Assembly (NCBI RefSeq): GCF_006980705.1
Contig: NZ_SBHO01000001.1
Coordinates: 186,001 to 250,000 of the forward strand
Length of the DNA: 64,000 nt
Origin: Tepidiphilus olei
GTDB lineage: Bacteria > Pseudomonadota > Gammaproteobacteria > Burkholderiales > Rhodocyclaceae
Direction of reading: 5' to 3'
Below the pieces are notes generated by a model. The model saw only the letters and a program-made list of their open reading frames with translations, made no database searches and had not been told where the DNA came from. A program made the translations under genes and the position numbers. The number at the start of each line of letters is the position of its first letter. The stretch's first letter is position 1. This document shows, one piece after another, positions 36,533 to 46,775 of the stretch.

Positions 36533-38841
36533 AGAAAAAATTGGCGGCGGTGGTGGCTCTGATCGGAGCACTACTCGCGGGGGCGGTGCATGCGTTCGAG
36601 CCGTTCGTGGTCGAAGACATTCGCGTCGAGGGGATCCAGCGCGTCGAGGCCGGGACCATCTTCAGCTATCTGCCGGTGAAGGTGGGTGAGCGCATCACCC
36701 AGGAGCAGGCCGACGAGGCGGTGCGCAAGCTCTTCGAGACGGGGTTTTTCAGCGACGTGCGCATCGAGGCCGACGGCAACGTGCTGGTAGTCCTCGTCGA
36801 CGAGCGGCCCGCCATCGGCGAGCTGCAGTTCGTCGGCATGAAGGAATTCGAGGTCGACGCCATCAAACTGGCGTTGCGTGGGGTCGGCCTGGCCGAATCG
36901 CGCATCTTCGACCGTGCCCTGCTGCGCCAGGCGGAGCAGGAACTCAAGCGCCAATACCTCTCTCGCGGCTACTATGCGGTAGATATCCAAACGACCATCA
37001 CGCCTTTGCCGCGCAACCGGGTGGCCATCCGTTTCGACATCACCGAAGGCCAGCCGGCCAAGATTGCGGAGATCAAGATCGTCGGCAACAAGGCCTTTTC
37101 CGAAAAGGAACTCCTCAGGAGGTTCCAATTGACCACTCCGGGGTGGCTGACCTGGTACACCAAGTCCGATCGCTATTCGCGTGAGAAGCTGCAGCAGGAT
37201 TTGGAGGCGTTGCGCTCCTTCTACATGAACCAGGGATACCTGGACTTCGAGATCGAGTCGGTGTCGGTTTCGATCGGCCCGGACAAGCAGAACATCTACA
37301 TCTCGGTCTCGGTCAGGGAAGGGGAACGGTATTCCGTGTCGGCGGTGCGCTTCGCCGGCAATCTCATCTTGCCCGAAGAGGAATATCACAAGCTCGCGCA
37401 ACTCAGGCCCGGCGACGTCTTTTCGCGCGAGAAGCTCAATGCGACCGTGAAAGCGGTCGTCGACCGGCTCGGCAGTGAAGGGTACGCCTTTGCCAACGTC
37501 AATGCCGCGCCCGAGATCGATCGCGAGAATCGTCAGGTGGCTTTCACCATCTTCGTCGATCCGGGTCGACGCACTTACGTCAATCGCATCAACATCGGCG
37601 GCAACGTACGCACCCGAGACGAAGTAATCCGGCGAGAAATGCGTCAGATGGAAGGCGAGTGGTACGACGCCGATAAAATCAACAAATCCCGCCAGCGCGT
37701 CGATCGGCTGGGGTATTTCGACGAGGTGCAGGTGGAGACCCAGCCGGTGCCCGGCACCACCGACCAGGTCGATGTCAATTTTACCGTGAAGGAGAGGCCC
37801 ACCGGCAACCTGATGCTCGGAGCGGGTTTTTCGAGCTCGGACAGCGTCGTGCTCTCGGGCGCGGTCTCACAGGACAACATCTTCGGTAGCGGCAAGTCGC
37901 TGGGCATTCAGCTCGATACGAGCCGCTCGAAGCGAACCGCCTCGCTCTCCTTCACCGATCCGTACTATACGATCGACGGCGTCTCGCTCGGGTACGATCT
38001 CTATTACCGTACCTTCGATCCCTCGGAGAGCTACAACATTTCGCGCTACAAAACCCGTTCCATCGGTGCGGGGTTGCGTATGGGTTGGCCCATTGGCGAG
38101 GATGACCAGATCCAGTTCGGTTTGGCCTATGATTTGACCAAGATCGACACCTATTGGGATAGTCCTTTGCGTTACATCGAATTCTGTGAATCCGGAGGTG
38201 ATTACGACTGCGATGGCGTCTCTTCGCTGGCACTGACGGCGGGGTGGTCCCGTGATACCCGTGACTCGCGTATCTATCCGATGAAAGGTCGCTATCAGCG
38301 CGCCTTGGCCGAGGTGGACGTTCCACCGGGAGACATCGAGCTCGTCAAACTTTCCTACCAGCACCAGTGGTGGATCCCGGTCACCGAACGTCAGGCGCTC
38401 ATGTTGAACGGCGAAATCGGCTGGATCGAATCCTTGGGCGGAAAGGATGTCCCCTTCTTCCGCAATTACTATGTTGGTGGAATCGGTTCGGTCCGAGGCT
38501 TCGACGCCGGCAGCCTCGGGCGCAAGGACGATTACGGTGATGCCTATGGTGGGACGCGCAAGCTCGTGCTCAACGCGGAATATTATTTCCCCTTGCCGGG
38601 TCTGGGAATGGACAAGACCTTCCGGATGTCGGTCTTCGTCGATTCGGGTTATGTCTGGGATCAGGACGATTCGGTCAAGTTCAACGACATGCGCGTGAGT
38701 ACGGGTATAGGTTTCTCCTGGTCTTCGCCGCTGGGGCCGTTGAAGTTCAGTTTCGCGGTGCCGGTGCGTAAAGACGTCGGTGGTTCCAATTACAAGGACG
38801 AAACCCAGAACTTCCAATTCCAGTTCGGAACCATGTTCTAA
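36529..38841 (+). CDS. bamA: Outer membrane assembly factor BamA
   Basis: 770 residues. Signal peptide of about 22 residues (cleavage after AHA), five POTRA domains to about residue 420, then a 16-strand barrel with VRGFDAGSLG-type loop 6 and a terminal Phe. It inserts beta-barrel proteins in the outer membrane with BamD (gene at 16.4 kb). The ATG overlaps the rseP stop. Confidence 0.97.
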   Translation: MKKKLAAVVALIGALLAGAVHAFEPFVVEDIRVEGIQRVEAGTIFSYLPVKVGERITQEQADEAVRKLFETGFFSDVRIEADGNVLVVLVDERPAIGELQFVGMKEFEVDAIKLALRGVGLAESRIFDRALLRQAEQELKRQYLSRGYYAVDIQTTITPLPRNRVAIRFDITEGQPAKIAEIKIVGNKAFSEKELLRRFQLTTPGWLTWYTKSDRYSREKLQQDLEALRSFYMNQGYLDFEIESVSVSIGPDKQNIYISVSVREGERYSVSAVRFAGNLILPEEEYHKLAQLRPGDVFSREKLNATVKAVVDRLGSEGYAFANVNAAPEIDRENRQVAFTIFVDPGRRTYVNRINIGGNVRTRDEVIRREMRQMEGEWYDADKINKSRQRVDRLGYFDEVQVETQPVPGTTDQVDVNFTVKERPTGNLMLGAGFSSSDSVVLSGAVSQDNIFGSGKSLGIQLDTSRSKRTASLSFTDPYYTIDGVSLGYDLYYRTFDPSESYNISRYKTRSIGAGLRMGWPIGEDDQIQFGLAYDLTKIDTYWDSPLRYIEFCESGGDYDCDGVSSLALTAGWSRDTRDSRIYPMKGRYQRALAEVDVPPGDIELVKLSYQHQWWIPVTERQALMLNGEIGWIESLGGKDVPFFRNYYVGGIGSVRGFDAGSLGRKDDYGDAYGGTRKLVLNAEYYFPLPGLGMDKTFRMSVFVDSGYVWDQDDSVKFNDMRVSTGIGFSWSSPLGPLKFSFAVPVRKDVGGSNYKDETQNFQFQFGTMF

Positions 38842-38927
38842 ACCCGATATCATTCCCGGAGAAGGCATCGTAAGCTTGATGTCACGGGGGGTATTTATTG
38901 ATGCCTGTGAAGACGAGAGAGGTCAGC

Positions 38928-39434
38928 GTGAAGAGAAAATCCATGGCAGTATTGTTGGCATTGTCGCTCGGGCTGACGAGCGCGATGGCTTGGGCAGAAG
39001 CCAAGATCGGTTTCGTCAATTCGGAGCGTCTGATGCGTGAGGCGCCACCGGCCGTGGCGGCGCAGAAGCGGCTGGAAAAGGAATTCGAGCCGCGCGATCG
39101 GGAATTGAAACGCATGGCCGATGAGCTGCAGGCGCTGCAGCAGGAACTGGAGCGCAAGGGCGCGTCGATGAACGAGGGCGAGCGCAACCGCAAGGAGCGG
39201 GCTTTTGCCGAGTTGAGCCGCGATTTTCAGCGCAAGCAGCGTGAATTTCGTGAGGATCTCAATCAGCGGCGCAACGAGGAGCTCGCCCGCGTGCTCGACC
39301 AGGCCAACAAGGCGATCAAGAAAGTCGCGGAAGACGGCAAGTACGATCTCGTGCTGCAGGATGCGGTCTACGCGAGTCCGCGCATCGACATCACCGACCA
39401 GGTCATCAAGGTGCTCGAATCGGGTAATCTGTGA
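38928..39434 (+). CDS. skp: Periplasmic OmpH/Skp-family chaperone
   Basis: 168 residues. Signal peptide MKRKSMAVLLALSLGLTS ending AMAWA, then a long coiled-coil region (about 60-130) that forms the arms of the trimeric chaperone. It delivers unfolded outer membrane proteins to BamA. I chose the GTG at 38928 (AGAGAGGTC upstream) because it gives a normal signal peptide; an ATG at 38901 is possible. Confidence 0.9.
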   Translation: MKRKSMAVLLALSLGLTSAMAWAEAKIGFVNSERLMREAPPAVAAQKRLEKEFEPRDRELKRMADELQALQQELERKGASMNEGERNRKERAFAELSRDFQRKQREFREDLNQRRNEELARVLDQANKAIKKVAEDGKYDLVLQDAVYASPRIDITDQVIKVLESGNL

Positions 39435-40474
39435 TGACGATGGTTACGCTGGGGGATCTCGCCACGCGGTTTGGCGTCGAAATTCGGGGGGATCCCTCTA
39501 TCGAGCTGCGCCGTGTCGCCTCACTCGAATCGGCACGGCCCGGGGACCTCACCTTCGTGGCGCAGCCGAAGTATCTCGCGCGCCTGCCACAGTGCCGCGC
39601 GAGTGCCGTGATCGTCTCGCCGAAATTCGCCGATCGCGCACCGTCCCATCTGGCGCTGGTGCTCGCGGCCGATCCTTATCTGCTCTATGCCAAGGCGGCA
39701 CAGTGGCTGCACCCGGAACCCGAGGTCGTGCCGGGGGTGCATCCCAGCGCGGTGGTGCTGGGCGAGGTCGATCCGAGCTGCGCCATCGGACCGAACGCGG
39801 TGGTGGAGGCCGGGGCGAGGGTCGGTGCGCGTACCGTGATCGGCGCGGGCAGCGTGATCGGCGCGGATGCTAGCGTCGGGTCCGATTGCCGCATCGCGGC
39901 CAACGTCACGATCTACCCGGGATGCGTGATCGGCGCGCGCGTGCGCATTCATTCGGGAGCGGTGATCGGCGCCGACGGCTTCGGCTTCGCCTGGGACGGC
40001 GAGGAAGAGCGCTGGGTGAAGATCCCACAGATCGGCCGAGTGGTGATCGGCGACGACGTGGAGATCGGGGCGAATACCTCGATCGACCGCGGCGCGCTCG
40101 AAGACACCGTGATCGAGGATGGGGCCATCCTCGACAACCAGATCCAGATCGGACACAACTGCCACGTCGGCGCGCACACCGCCATGGCCGGTTGCGTCGG
40201 CGTGGGCGGCAGCACCCGCATCGGGCGCCGTTGCCGTCTGGGCGGGCAGGTGGGCATCGCCGGGCACGTGGAGATCTGCGACGACGTGACCATCATGGCC
40301 GGCTCGGGCGTGATGAAGCCCATCACCAAACCCGGCGTCTACGGCGCTGGCATCCCGCTACAGCCCTACGAGGAGTGGCGGCGCAACTTCGCCCACTTGC
40401 GCCATCTCGACGCCATGGCCGATCGCATTCGCCGCCTCGAGAGGCGTCTGGCCGAACTCGCCGAAGAAGACTGA
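39434..40474 (+). CDS. lpxD: UDP-3-O-acylglucosamine N-acyltransferase
   Basis: 346 residues. N-terminal uridine-binding domain, then a left-handed beta-helix of hexapeptide repeats and a C-terminal helix. Third acylation step of lipid A synthesis. [12 protein letters not shown] and [19 protein letters not shown] are typical, with the catalytic His in the latter. The ATG overlaps the skp stop by one base. Confidence 0.96.
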   Translation: MTMVTLGDLATRFGVEIRGDPSIELRRVASLESARPGDLTFVAQPKYLARLPQCRASAVIVSPKFADRAPSHLALVLAADPYLLYAKAAQWLHPEPEVVPGVHPSAVVLGEVDPSCAIGPNAVVEAGARVGARTVIGAGSVIGADASVGSDCRIAANVTIYPGCVIGARVRIHSGAVIGADGFGFAWDGEEERWVKIPQIGRVVIGDDVEIGANTSIDRGALEDTVIEDGAILDNQIQIGHNCHVGAHTAMAGCVGVGGSTRIGRRCRLGGQVGIAGHVEICDDVTIMAGSGVMKPITKPGVYGAGIPLQPYEEWRRNFAHLRHLDAMADRIRRLERRLAELAEED

Positions 40475-40513
40475 TCCCCGCTTTCCCCGATTTTTTGCCG
40501 CGAGCCCTGCGAC

Positions 40514-40954
40514 ATGATGAACATCGAACAGATCCTGCAGTATCTGCCGCACCGCTATCCTTTCCTCCTGGTCGACCGCGTGCTCGAGATGGAGGTGGGC
40601 AAACGCATCCTGGCGTTGAAAAACGTCACCATCAACGAGCCCTTCTTCCCGGGGCATTTCCCGCACGCACCGGTGATGCCGGGTGTGCTGATTCTGGAGG
40701 CGCTCGCCCAGGCCGCGGCCGTGCTCTCCTTCGAGACCATGGGCACGCGCCCCAATGCCGATTCCATCGTCTATTTTGCCGGCATCGACGAGGCGCGGTT
40801 CCGCCGTCCGGTGGTGCCGGGGGATCAGCTGCTGTTGGAAGTGGAATTGCTGCGCAACGTGCGTGGCATCTCGAAGTATTCGGCCACGGCCCGCGTCGGC
40901 GAGGAGATCGCGGCCCAGGCGCAGCTCATGTGCGCCCTGAAAGGCTTGAAATGA
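40514..40954 (+). CDS. fabZ: 3-Hydroxyacyl-[acyl-carrier-protein] dehydratase FabZ
   Basis: 146-residue hot-dog fold enzyme. Catalytic His48 in FFPGHFP and Glu62 in VLILEALAQ. It dehydrates 3-hydroxyacyl-ACP in fatty-acid synthesis and competes with LpxA for 3-hydroxyacyl-ACP. Tandem ATGs (40514, 40517) make the exact start uncertain by one codon. Confidence 0.97.
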   Translation: MMNIEQILQYLPHRYPFLLVDRVLEMEVGKRILALKNVTINEPFFPGHFPHAPVMPGVLILEALAQAAAVLSFETMGTRPNADSIVYFAGIDEARFRRPVVPGDQLLLEVELLRNVRGISKYSATARVGEEIAAQAQLMCALKGLK

Positions 40955-41733
40955 GCGCGGTCGAAATCCATCCCAGCGCGATCGTCGCTCCCGGCGCCGA
41001 GTTCGCCGAGGGGGTGAAGATCGGCCCCTACTGCGTGATCGGCCCGCACGTGAAGATCGGGGCGCGCACGAGGATCGAGGCGCACTGTGTGCTCGAAGGG
41101 CACACCACGCTGGGGGAGGACAACCACGTCTTTCCTTTCTGCTCCCTGGGGCAGGTGCCGCAGGACATGAAGTACGCGGGAGAACCCACGCGGCTGTCGA
41201 TCGGGCACCGTAACACCATTCGCGAATACTGCTCCTTCAACGTCGGCACGGTGCAGGGCGGGGGTGAGACGCGCGTGGGGGACGACAACTGGATCATGGC
41301 CTACGTGCACGTGGCACACGACTGCGTCGTGGGCAATCACACGATTTTCGCCAACAACGCCACGCTCGCGGGCCACGTCGTGGTGGGGGACTGGGCGATC
41401 CTCGGCGGCTTTACCGGCGTGCACCAATTCGTTCGCGTGGGGGCGCACAGCTTCTGCGGGGTGGGCACAGTGCTGTTGCAAGACCTTCCGCCCTACGTGA
41501 CGGTGGCGGGCAATCCGGCCGCGCCGCATGGCATCAATGCCGAGGGCTTGCGTCGGCGGGGGTTTTCGCCCGAGGCGATCGCCGCCATCCGGCGCGCTTA
41601 CAAACTCCTCTATCGCAGCGGCTTGACGCTCGCCGAGGCGCGCGAGCGCATCGCCGAACTCGCCGCCGAGCAGCCGGAGGTGGAGCCGCTCGTCGATTTT
41701 CTCGCGCAACCGGGCCGTGGCATCGTCCGCTGA
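40951..41733 (+). CDS. lpxA: UDP-N-acetylglucosamine O-acyltransferase
   Basis: 260 residues. Hexapeptide beta-helix ([20 protein letters not shown]), catalytic His in [13 protein letters not shown], and a C-terminal helical bundle. First step of lipid A synthesis. The start ATG overlaps the fabZ stop; the much longer open frame upstream is only antisense-free space in fabZ and lpxD. Confidence 0.96.
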   Translation: MSAVEIHPSAIVAPGAEFAEGVKIGPYCVIGPHVKIGARTRIEAHCVLEGHTTLGEDNHVFPFCSLGQVPQDMKYAGEPTRLSIGHRNTIREYCSFNVGTVQGGGETRVGDDNWIMAYVHVAHDCVVGNHTIFANNATLAGHVVVGDWAILGGFTGVHQFVRVGAHSFCGVGTVLLQDLPPYVTVAGNPAAPHGINAEGLRRRGFSPEAIAAIRRAYKLLYRSGLTLAEARERIAELAAEQPEVEPLVDFLAQPGRGIVR

Positions 41734-42883
41734 GAGGACCTCGGTCGCGCTCGTGGCCGGAGAGGCTTCGGGCGACCTCCTGGGAGGGCTGCTCCTCGAG
41801 GGACTGCGTCCGGCGCTGCCCGAGACGCGTTTCTGGGGCGTGGGCGGCGAGGCGATGCGTACCCAAGGGTTCGAGGCGCGCTGGTCCTACGAGCCGCTGG
41901 CGGTGCATGGCTTCGTCGACGCGCTCAGGCGCTATCCGCAGCTCGTGCGTTTTCGCCGCGAACTGGCGCGCGCGTTCGAGTCGCCGCCGGTGGATCTCTT
42001 CATCGGGATCGACGCACCGGATTTCAACCTGGGGCTGGAGGCGCGGCTCAAACGTGCCGGTATCGGCACGGTGCATTTCGTCAGCCCTTCGATCTGGGCC
42101 TGGCGCCGTGGGCGATTGAAAACGATCGCCCGCGCGGTCGACCTGATGCTGTGCCTTTTTCCGTTCGAACCGCCGCTCTATGCCGAAACCGGGGTCGAGG
42201 CGTGTTTCGTCGGCCATCCGCTCGCCGATCGGCTGCCGCTCGTGCCGGACCAGGCGGGAGTCCGGACCGCGCTGGGAATCGCACCGCAGGCACCGGTGCT
42301 GGCGCTCCTGCCGGGTAGCCGCGAGGGGGAGTTGCGGCACCTCTTGCCCGTCTTCCTCGCCGCCGCGGCCCGCCTGCGCCAAGCCCTGCCGGAGCTGGTC
42401 TTGCTCTTGCCCACGGCGAACGCCTTGGGTGATGCGCTCGTCGCCGCCGCCCTGGCCGAGGTGCCCGAGCTCGAGGCCCGTGTGCTGCCGCGGCGGGCGC
42501 ACGAGGCGATGACGGCGGCCGACGTCGTGCTGCTCGCCAGTGGCACGGCCGCGCTGGAGGCGGCGCTCCTCAAGCGTCCGATGGTGATCGCCTATCGCAT
42601 GAATCCCTGGCAATACCGCCTGCTGCGGCGCATGGCCTATCTGCCGTGGGTGGGTTTGCCCAACATCCTGCTGCGTGAGACGGTGGTACCCGAGTTGCTG
42701 CAGGACGAGGCGAATCCCGCCGATCTGGCCGCGGCGGTGTTGCGCTGGTTCGAAGACGCACCGGCGCGCGAGCGGCTCGCCGAGCGTTTCACCGAATTGC
42801 ACCTCATGCTGCGCCAAGACACCGCCCGTCGCGCACGCGAGGCGATCCTGGCGCGGTTCGGGCAGAGATTCGGGGGAAGATAG
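41717..42883 (+). CDS. lpxB: Lipid-A-disaccharide synthase
   Basis: 388 residues, GT19 family: [15 protein letters not shown] at the N-terminus, [13 protein letters not shown] in the middle, LPGSREGEL and a C-terminal [20 protein letters not shown] donor site. It joins lipid X to UDP-2,3-diacylglucosamine at the inner membrane. GTG start, overlapping lpxA by 17 nt. Confidence 0.95.
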   Translation: MASSAERTSVALVAGEASGDLLGGLLLEGLRPALPETRFWGVGGEAMRTQGFEARWSYEPLAVHGFVDALRRYPQLVRFRRELARAFESPPVDLFIGIDAPDFNLGLEARLKRAGIGTVHFVSPSIWAWRRGRLKTIARAVDLMLCLFPFEPPLYAETGVEACFVGHPLADRLPLVPDQAGVRTALGIAPQAPVLALLPGSREGELRHLLPVFLAAAARLRQALPELVLLLPTANALGDALVAAALAEVPELEARVLPRRAHEAMTAADVVLLASGTAALEAALLKRPMVIAYRMNPWQYRLLRRMAYLPWVGLPNILLRETVVPELLQDEANPADLAAAVLRWFEDAPARERLAERFTELHLMLRQDTARRAREAILARFGQRFGGR

Positions 42884-42886
42884 ACG

Positions 42887-43465
42887 ATGGCGGGTTACCT
42901 CTGTGGCGTGGACGAGGCGGGGCGCGGACCGCTCGCCGGGCCGGTGGTGGCCGCGGCGGTGATCCTCCCGCCCGGAGCCTCGCTGTCGGGCTTGAACGAT
43001 TCGAAGAAACTGAGCCCGAGCCGGCGCGAACGGCTCGCGGCGGAAATTCGCGCCAGCGCACTTGCCTGGGCGGTGGCCGAGGCGTCGGCCTCCGAGATCG
43101 ATGAATGGAACATCCTGCGGGCGACGCTGCGGGCGATGGCGCGCGCCGTGGCGGCATTGCCCCTGGTGCCGGACGAAGTGCTGGTCGACGGCAACCGGGC
43201 GCCGGAGCTGGAGGTGCCGGTACGCACGATCATCGGTGGTGACGCGCTCGAGCCGGCCATCATGGCGGCCTCGATCCTGGCGAAGACGCACCGCGATGCG
43301 CGGCTCGTGGCGCTGGATCGCCGTTATCCCGGGTATGGATTCGCCCGGCACAAAGGGTACGGCACCGCCGCGCATCTGGCGGCGCTCGCGCGCCTCGGGC
43401 CTTGTCCCGAGCATCGCCGCAGTTTCGCCCCGGTGCGCGCGGCGGCCAACGGAAGCGAACGATGA
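42887..43465 (+). CDS. rnhB: Ribonuclease HII
   Basis: 192 residues. [15 protein letters not shown] carries the Asp-Glu catalytic pair, and DGNRAP and SILAKTHRD further acidic residues. It removes ribonucleotides from DNA-RNA hybrids. Follows lpxB by 3 nt and overlaps the next gene by ATGA. Confidence 0.97.
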   Translation: MAGYLCGVDEAGRGPLAGPVVAAAVILPPGASLSGLNDSKKLSPSRRERLAAEIRASALAWAVAEASASEIDEWNILRATLRAMARAVAALPLVPDEVLVDGNRAPELEVPVRTIIGGDALEPAIMAASILAKTHRDARLVALDRRYPGYGFARHKGYGTAAHLAALARLGPCPEHRRSFAPVRAAANGSER

Positions 43466-44271
43466 GCACCTGGCAGGAGATCCGCTCGCGCGACAATCCC
43501 CAAGTGCGCGCGATCCGACGCTGGTTGAACGAATCGTCCTTTCGCAAGCGCGAGCCGTGGCTCGTGCTCGAAGGCGATCACCTGCTCACCGCGGCGCTGC
43601 AGGCCGGCTGGGTGCCGGAGGCGGTGTTCGTCGAGGAAGGTCGGGAAGGTCGTTTCGCGCCCGTGCTCGAGTCACTGCCGCCCGCGTGCGCTCGCGTTCG
43701 CGTTGCTTCCCCGGTTTTTCGCGCGCTGGCCGCCACCGAGACGCCGGCCGGTATCGTGGCGCGGTTCGCGCGCCGTACGCTGGCGCTCGCGCCGCAGGAG
43801 CTCGCCGGGCGCGATCTCGTGCTGCTCGACGGGGTGCAGGAGCCGGGCAACGTCGGCGCGATCCTGCGCACCGCCGCCGCCGCGGGCGTGGGCGCGGTGC
43901 TGCTCGGGCCGGGTTGCGCCGATCCTTGGGCGCCCAAAGTGCTGCGTGCGGCGATGGGCGCGCACTTCGTGCTGCCGTTCGCGCAGATCGACGATCCCGC
44001 TCCCTGGTTCGCCACGCGCCGCGGCCGGGTTTTCGCCACGGCGCTCGCCGAGAAGGCCGTGCCGCTCTACACGCTCGATCTGAGGGCGCCGGCGCTGTGG
44101 CTCTTCGGTACGGAGGGCGCTGGCGTGCGCCCCGAGTGGTTGGCCATGGCGGACGCCTGCGTGCGCATCCCCATGCCAGGGGCGATGGAGTCGCTCAACG
44201 TCGCCGCGGCAGCGGCGGTGTGTCTGTTCGAGGCGGTGCGGCAACGCAACGGCAGGGGAATTCACGTATGA
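43462..44271 (+). CDS. TrmH/SpoU-family RNA 2'-O-methyltransferase
   Basis: 269 residues. N-terminal RNA-binding domain and the SPOUT knot with [24 protein letters not shown] and [18 protein letters not shown], which bind SAM and form the deep trefoil knot. The target (23S rRNA or tRNA) is not clear; RlmB-like is possible. Confidence 0.9.
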   Translation: MSTWQEIRSRDNPQVRAIRRWLNESSFRKREPWLVLEGDHLLTAALQAGWVPEAVFVEEGREGRFAPVLESLPPACARVRVASPVFRALAATETPAGIVARFARRTLALAPQELAGRDLVLLDGVQEPGNVGAILRTAAAAGVGAVLLGPGCADPWAPKVLRAAMGAHFVLPFAQIDDPAPWFATRRGRVFATALAEKAVPLYTLDLRAPALWLFGTEGAGVRPEWLAMADACVRIPMPGAMESLNVAAAAAVCLFEAVRQRNGRGIHV

Positions 44272-44332
44272 TTCTTTGGTCGGAGTCGAGAAGTTGGCAT
44301 TCCTGATCCCTGCCGAGTGGGAGGAACGATCC

Positions 44333-44581
44333 ATGAATCTCTCCGAGCTCATTTTCGAGCACGCGAAACGTTTGCCACCCCAATTGCAACAGGAGACGCT
44401 TGATTTCATTTCCTGGATCGAACGGCGTCATGGAATATACGTCAGCAACCCAGCTCGAGCTGCAGCGCAGCGAACAGAATCGTTTCTGGCAAAAATAGCG
44501 GGTTGCCTGGGAGAGGATTTCCCCGATGACATCGATGATGCCGATCTCGGCGTTGATGTGCCGCGTGAGTCCTTGGAATGA
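44333..44581 (+). CDS. DUF2281-type (VapB-like) antitoxin
   Basis: 82 residues. MNLSELIFEHAKRLPPQLQQ, followed by ETLDFISWIERR, is the DUF2281 signature, found in antitoxins of PIN toxins. GGGAGGAACG precedes the ATG; a longer upstream start is not needed. Its stop overlaps the PIN gene. Confidence 0.8.
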   Translation: MNLSELIFEHAKRLPPQLQQETLDFISWIERRHGIYVSNPARAAAQRTESFLAKIAGCLGEDFPDDIDDADLGVDVPRESLE

Positions 44582-44985
44582 CGGGCTATCTTTTGGATAC
44601 GAACGTCTGGATTGCCTTGTTGAAGAATCATCGCGAGGTGCGGGAAAACGTTCGTCGCATCGGCGTCGACGCACTCTATCTCTGTGCTCCCGTGTGGGCC
44701 GAATTATGGTACGGTGCCTGCAAGAGTGGTCGGGTCGCCGAGAATCAGCAACGGTTGCGGGAATTGGCCGCCTATGTTCGAGGTTTGCCATTCGACGACA
44801 GGGCTGCCGAACATTGTGGCGAGATTCGGGCTTTTTTGGCTCGCCAAGGAACTCCGATCGGTCCTTATGACTTACAAATCGCTGCCATTGCCCGATCTGC
44901 TGGTTTACGGCTGGTCACGCGCAACGTCGGCGAATTTTCCCGCGTGCCTGGTTTGATCGTAGAAAATTGGCAAGATGACATTTGA
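44578..44985 (+). CDS. vapC: PIN-domain toxin, VapC family
   Basis: 135 residues. The acidic PIN residues are visible at D7 (LLDTNVW), E42 (VWAELWYG) and D98 (PYDLQIAA), plus TRNVGEFSRVPGL near the end. VapC toxins are metal-dependent ribonucleases, often cutting tRNA. The pair is wedged between the TrmH-like gene and yaaA, with A+T content locally higher than the neighbours. Confidence 0.9.
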   Translation: MTGYLLDTNVWIALLKNHREVRENVRRIGVDALYLCAPVWAELWYGACKSGRVAENQQRLRELAAYVRGLPFDDRAAEHCGEIRAFLARQGTPIGPYDLQIAAIARSAGLRLVTRNVGEFSRVPGLIVENWQDDI

Positions 44986-45024
44986 GAAGGCTTGGTGCCG
45001 CTCTGCTACAGTAGGAGACGATGC

Positions 45025-45810
45025 ATGCTGCTCGTGATCTCCCCGGCCAAAGCGATGGACTTCGATACGCCCGCTCCCGTGGCGGAGACGACGCTGCCCG
45101 ATTTCCTCGATCGGGCGCAGGGGTTGGTCGAGCGGTTGCGGCGGCTGACTCCGGCCGAGTTGCAGTCGCTCATGGACTTGTCGGACAAGCTCGCGGCCCT
45201 GAACGTGGGGCGCTACGCAGCCTGGTCGCCCGAGCATGCGCCCGCAGAGGCGAAAGCGGCGCTCTTCGCCTATGCGGGCGACGTCTACGAGGGGTTGGAC
45301 GCGGCGAGCCTGCCTGCGGTAGCGATCGCCTGGCTGCAGGAGAATCTGCGCATCCTCTCCGGCCTCTACGGCGTGCTGCGGCCGCTCGATCGCATCCTGC
45401 CGCACCGCCTGGAGATGGGAACGCGGCTGGAGAATCCGCTCGGGCGCGATCTCTACGCCTACTGGAGGGAGGCGGTGACGGCAAGCCTGCGGCACCTGCT
45501 CGAGGCGCAGGCGACGGCCGGACGCGAGCCGGTGTTGGTCAACCTCGCCTCCGAGGAATACTTCAAGGTGGTGGACGTGGCGGCGCTGGACGCACGGGTG
45601 GTGAGCCCCGTGTTCGAGGACTGGAAGGGCGGGCGTTTCAAGATCATCAGCTTCTACGCCAAGCGCGCCCGCGGGCTGATGGTGCGCCATGCGGCCCTGA
45701 AACGGGCGGAGACGGTGGAAGAACTGCTCGACTTCTCGCTCGAGGGCTATGCCTACGATCCGGCGGTTTCGAATCCGGATCGGCCGGTGTTCCGGCGCAA
45801 GGCGGCTTAA
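45025..45810 (+). CDS. yaaA: Peroxide stress protein YaaA
   Basis: 261 residues of the DUF328 family: MLLVISPAKAMDFDTP at the start, then VLRPLDRILPHRLEMGT and VNLASEEYFK. In Escherichia coli it lowers free iron during peroxide stress and binds DNA. TAGGAGACG precedes the ATG. Its stop codon abuts the MITE-like element. Confidence 0.93.
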   Translation: MLLVISPAKAMDFDTPAPVAETTLPDFLDRAQGLVERLRRLTPAELQSLMDLSDKLAALNVGRYAAWSPEHAPAEAKAALFAYAGDVYEGLDAASLPAVAIAWLQENLRILSGLYGVLRPLDRILPHRLEMGTRLENPLGRDLYAYWREAVTASLRHLLEAQATAGREPVLVNLASEEYFKVVDVAALDARVVSPVFEDWKGGRFKIISFYAKRARGLMVRHAALKRAETVEELLDFSLEGYAYDPAVSNPDRPVFRRKAA

Positions 45811-45954
45811 GGGAAACGCTGAAGCAATGAGCGAGCGGGATGAAGCGCAAGGCGCACGGAGCGCAGCGACCGAGACATATCAAGTAGATAGGCGAGGGAG
45901 CGAGTACCGCGCAACGCAGCGATTCGCCCGCGCAGCCAATGATTCAGCGTTTCC
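45811..45954. mobile_element. MITE-like element with 12-bp terminal inverted repeats
   Basis: GGAAACGCTGAA (45812-45823) and its exact complement TTCAGCGTTTCC (45943-45954) bracket 119 nt with no open frame. The interior is unusually repetitive in AGCG/GAGCGA words. The element fills the whole gap between the convergent yaaA and serB stops, and its last base is part of the serB stop codon. No transposase is present. TAAG/TAGG flanks are not an exact target duplication. Confidence 0.6.
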
Positions 45955-46775
45955 TAGGGCAGGAGTTCGAGCACGGTATCCAGCCCCTGCATCATGCTGA
46001 TGACGTTGACGTGAGGCAGGATGCGGGGCTTGGGCCGCCAGGCGAGCCGCGTGCCGGCGAGGGCGAGCATGGCGAGGTCGTTGGCCCCATCGCCGGCGGC
46101 GAGGATCTCGCGCCGGGTCGCACCCAGCCGTGCGGCGGCGGCGCGCAGGATGCCGGCCTTGGCGGCGGCGTCGATCACGGGGCCGACGAGCCGGCCGGTG
46201 AGGAGGCCGTCTTTCGTTTCGAGCACGTTGGCGTGCTGTTCGTCGAAACCGAGCTCGCGCGCGAGGCGCTCGGTGAAGAAGGTGAATCCGCCGGAGACGA
46301 GCACGCAGTAACAGTCGTTGGCTTTGAGCGCCGCCACGAGCCGCGCCGCGCCGGGGTTGAGGCGTACCCGTTCGCGGTAGAGTGCTTCCAGCCGCGCCAC
46401 CGGGATGCCGGCCAGCAGCGCCACGCGGGCGTGCAGTGCTTCGCGAAAATCGAGCTCGCCCTGCATGGCCGCTTCGGTGATGCGGGCGACCTCGGGTTTG
46501 AGGCCGGCCAGATCGGCGATCTCGTCGATGCACTCGATGGCGATGAGCGTCGAGTCCATGTCGGTGACGAAGAGCCGAAGTGCCCGCCAGTTCGGGGCGA
46601 CGTCCTCGTCGATCCAGGCCCAGTCGGCGCCGATCGCGCAGAGTTCGCGGTCGAACTCGGCGCGGCGCTCCGGCAGGGCGAGCGAGAGGTAGGTTCCTTG
46701 CGGGTGCGCGGCCAGGGAGTGCCGCGCCAGCCACTGGTGCGCCGCCGGGGCGGCGAGCAGGCGCAATTGCGGCAT
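45954..46775 (-). CDS. serB: Phosphoserine phosphatase
   Basis: 273-residue HAD phosphatase, last step of serine synthesis. Catalytic D72xD74ST, LVSGGFTFF and GDGANDLAML give motifs I-IV. The N-terminal part (1-65) is a short regulatory-type domain. Start ATG shares one base with the aroG stop. The serB stop codon is supplied by the junction with the MITE-like element. Confidence 0.95.
   Translation of the reverse strand: MPQLRLLAAPAAHQWLARHSLAAHPQGTYLSLALPERRAEFDRELCAIGADWAWIDEDVAPNWRALRLFVTDMDSTLIAIECIDEIADLAGLKPEVARITEAAMQGELDFREALHARVALLAGIPVARLEALYRERVRLNPGAARLVAALKANDCYCVLVSGGFTFFTERLARELGFDEQHANVLETKDGLLTGRLVGPVIDAAAKAGILRAAAARLGATRREILAAGDGANDLAMLALAGTRLAWRPKPRILPHVNVISMMQGLDTVLELLP

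Noticed and set aside
41534-43414. 626-codon open frame on the minus strand
   Set aside because: Antisense to lpxA, lpxB and rnhB, whose motifs are all intact; no recognisable domain in the antisense product.
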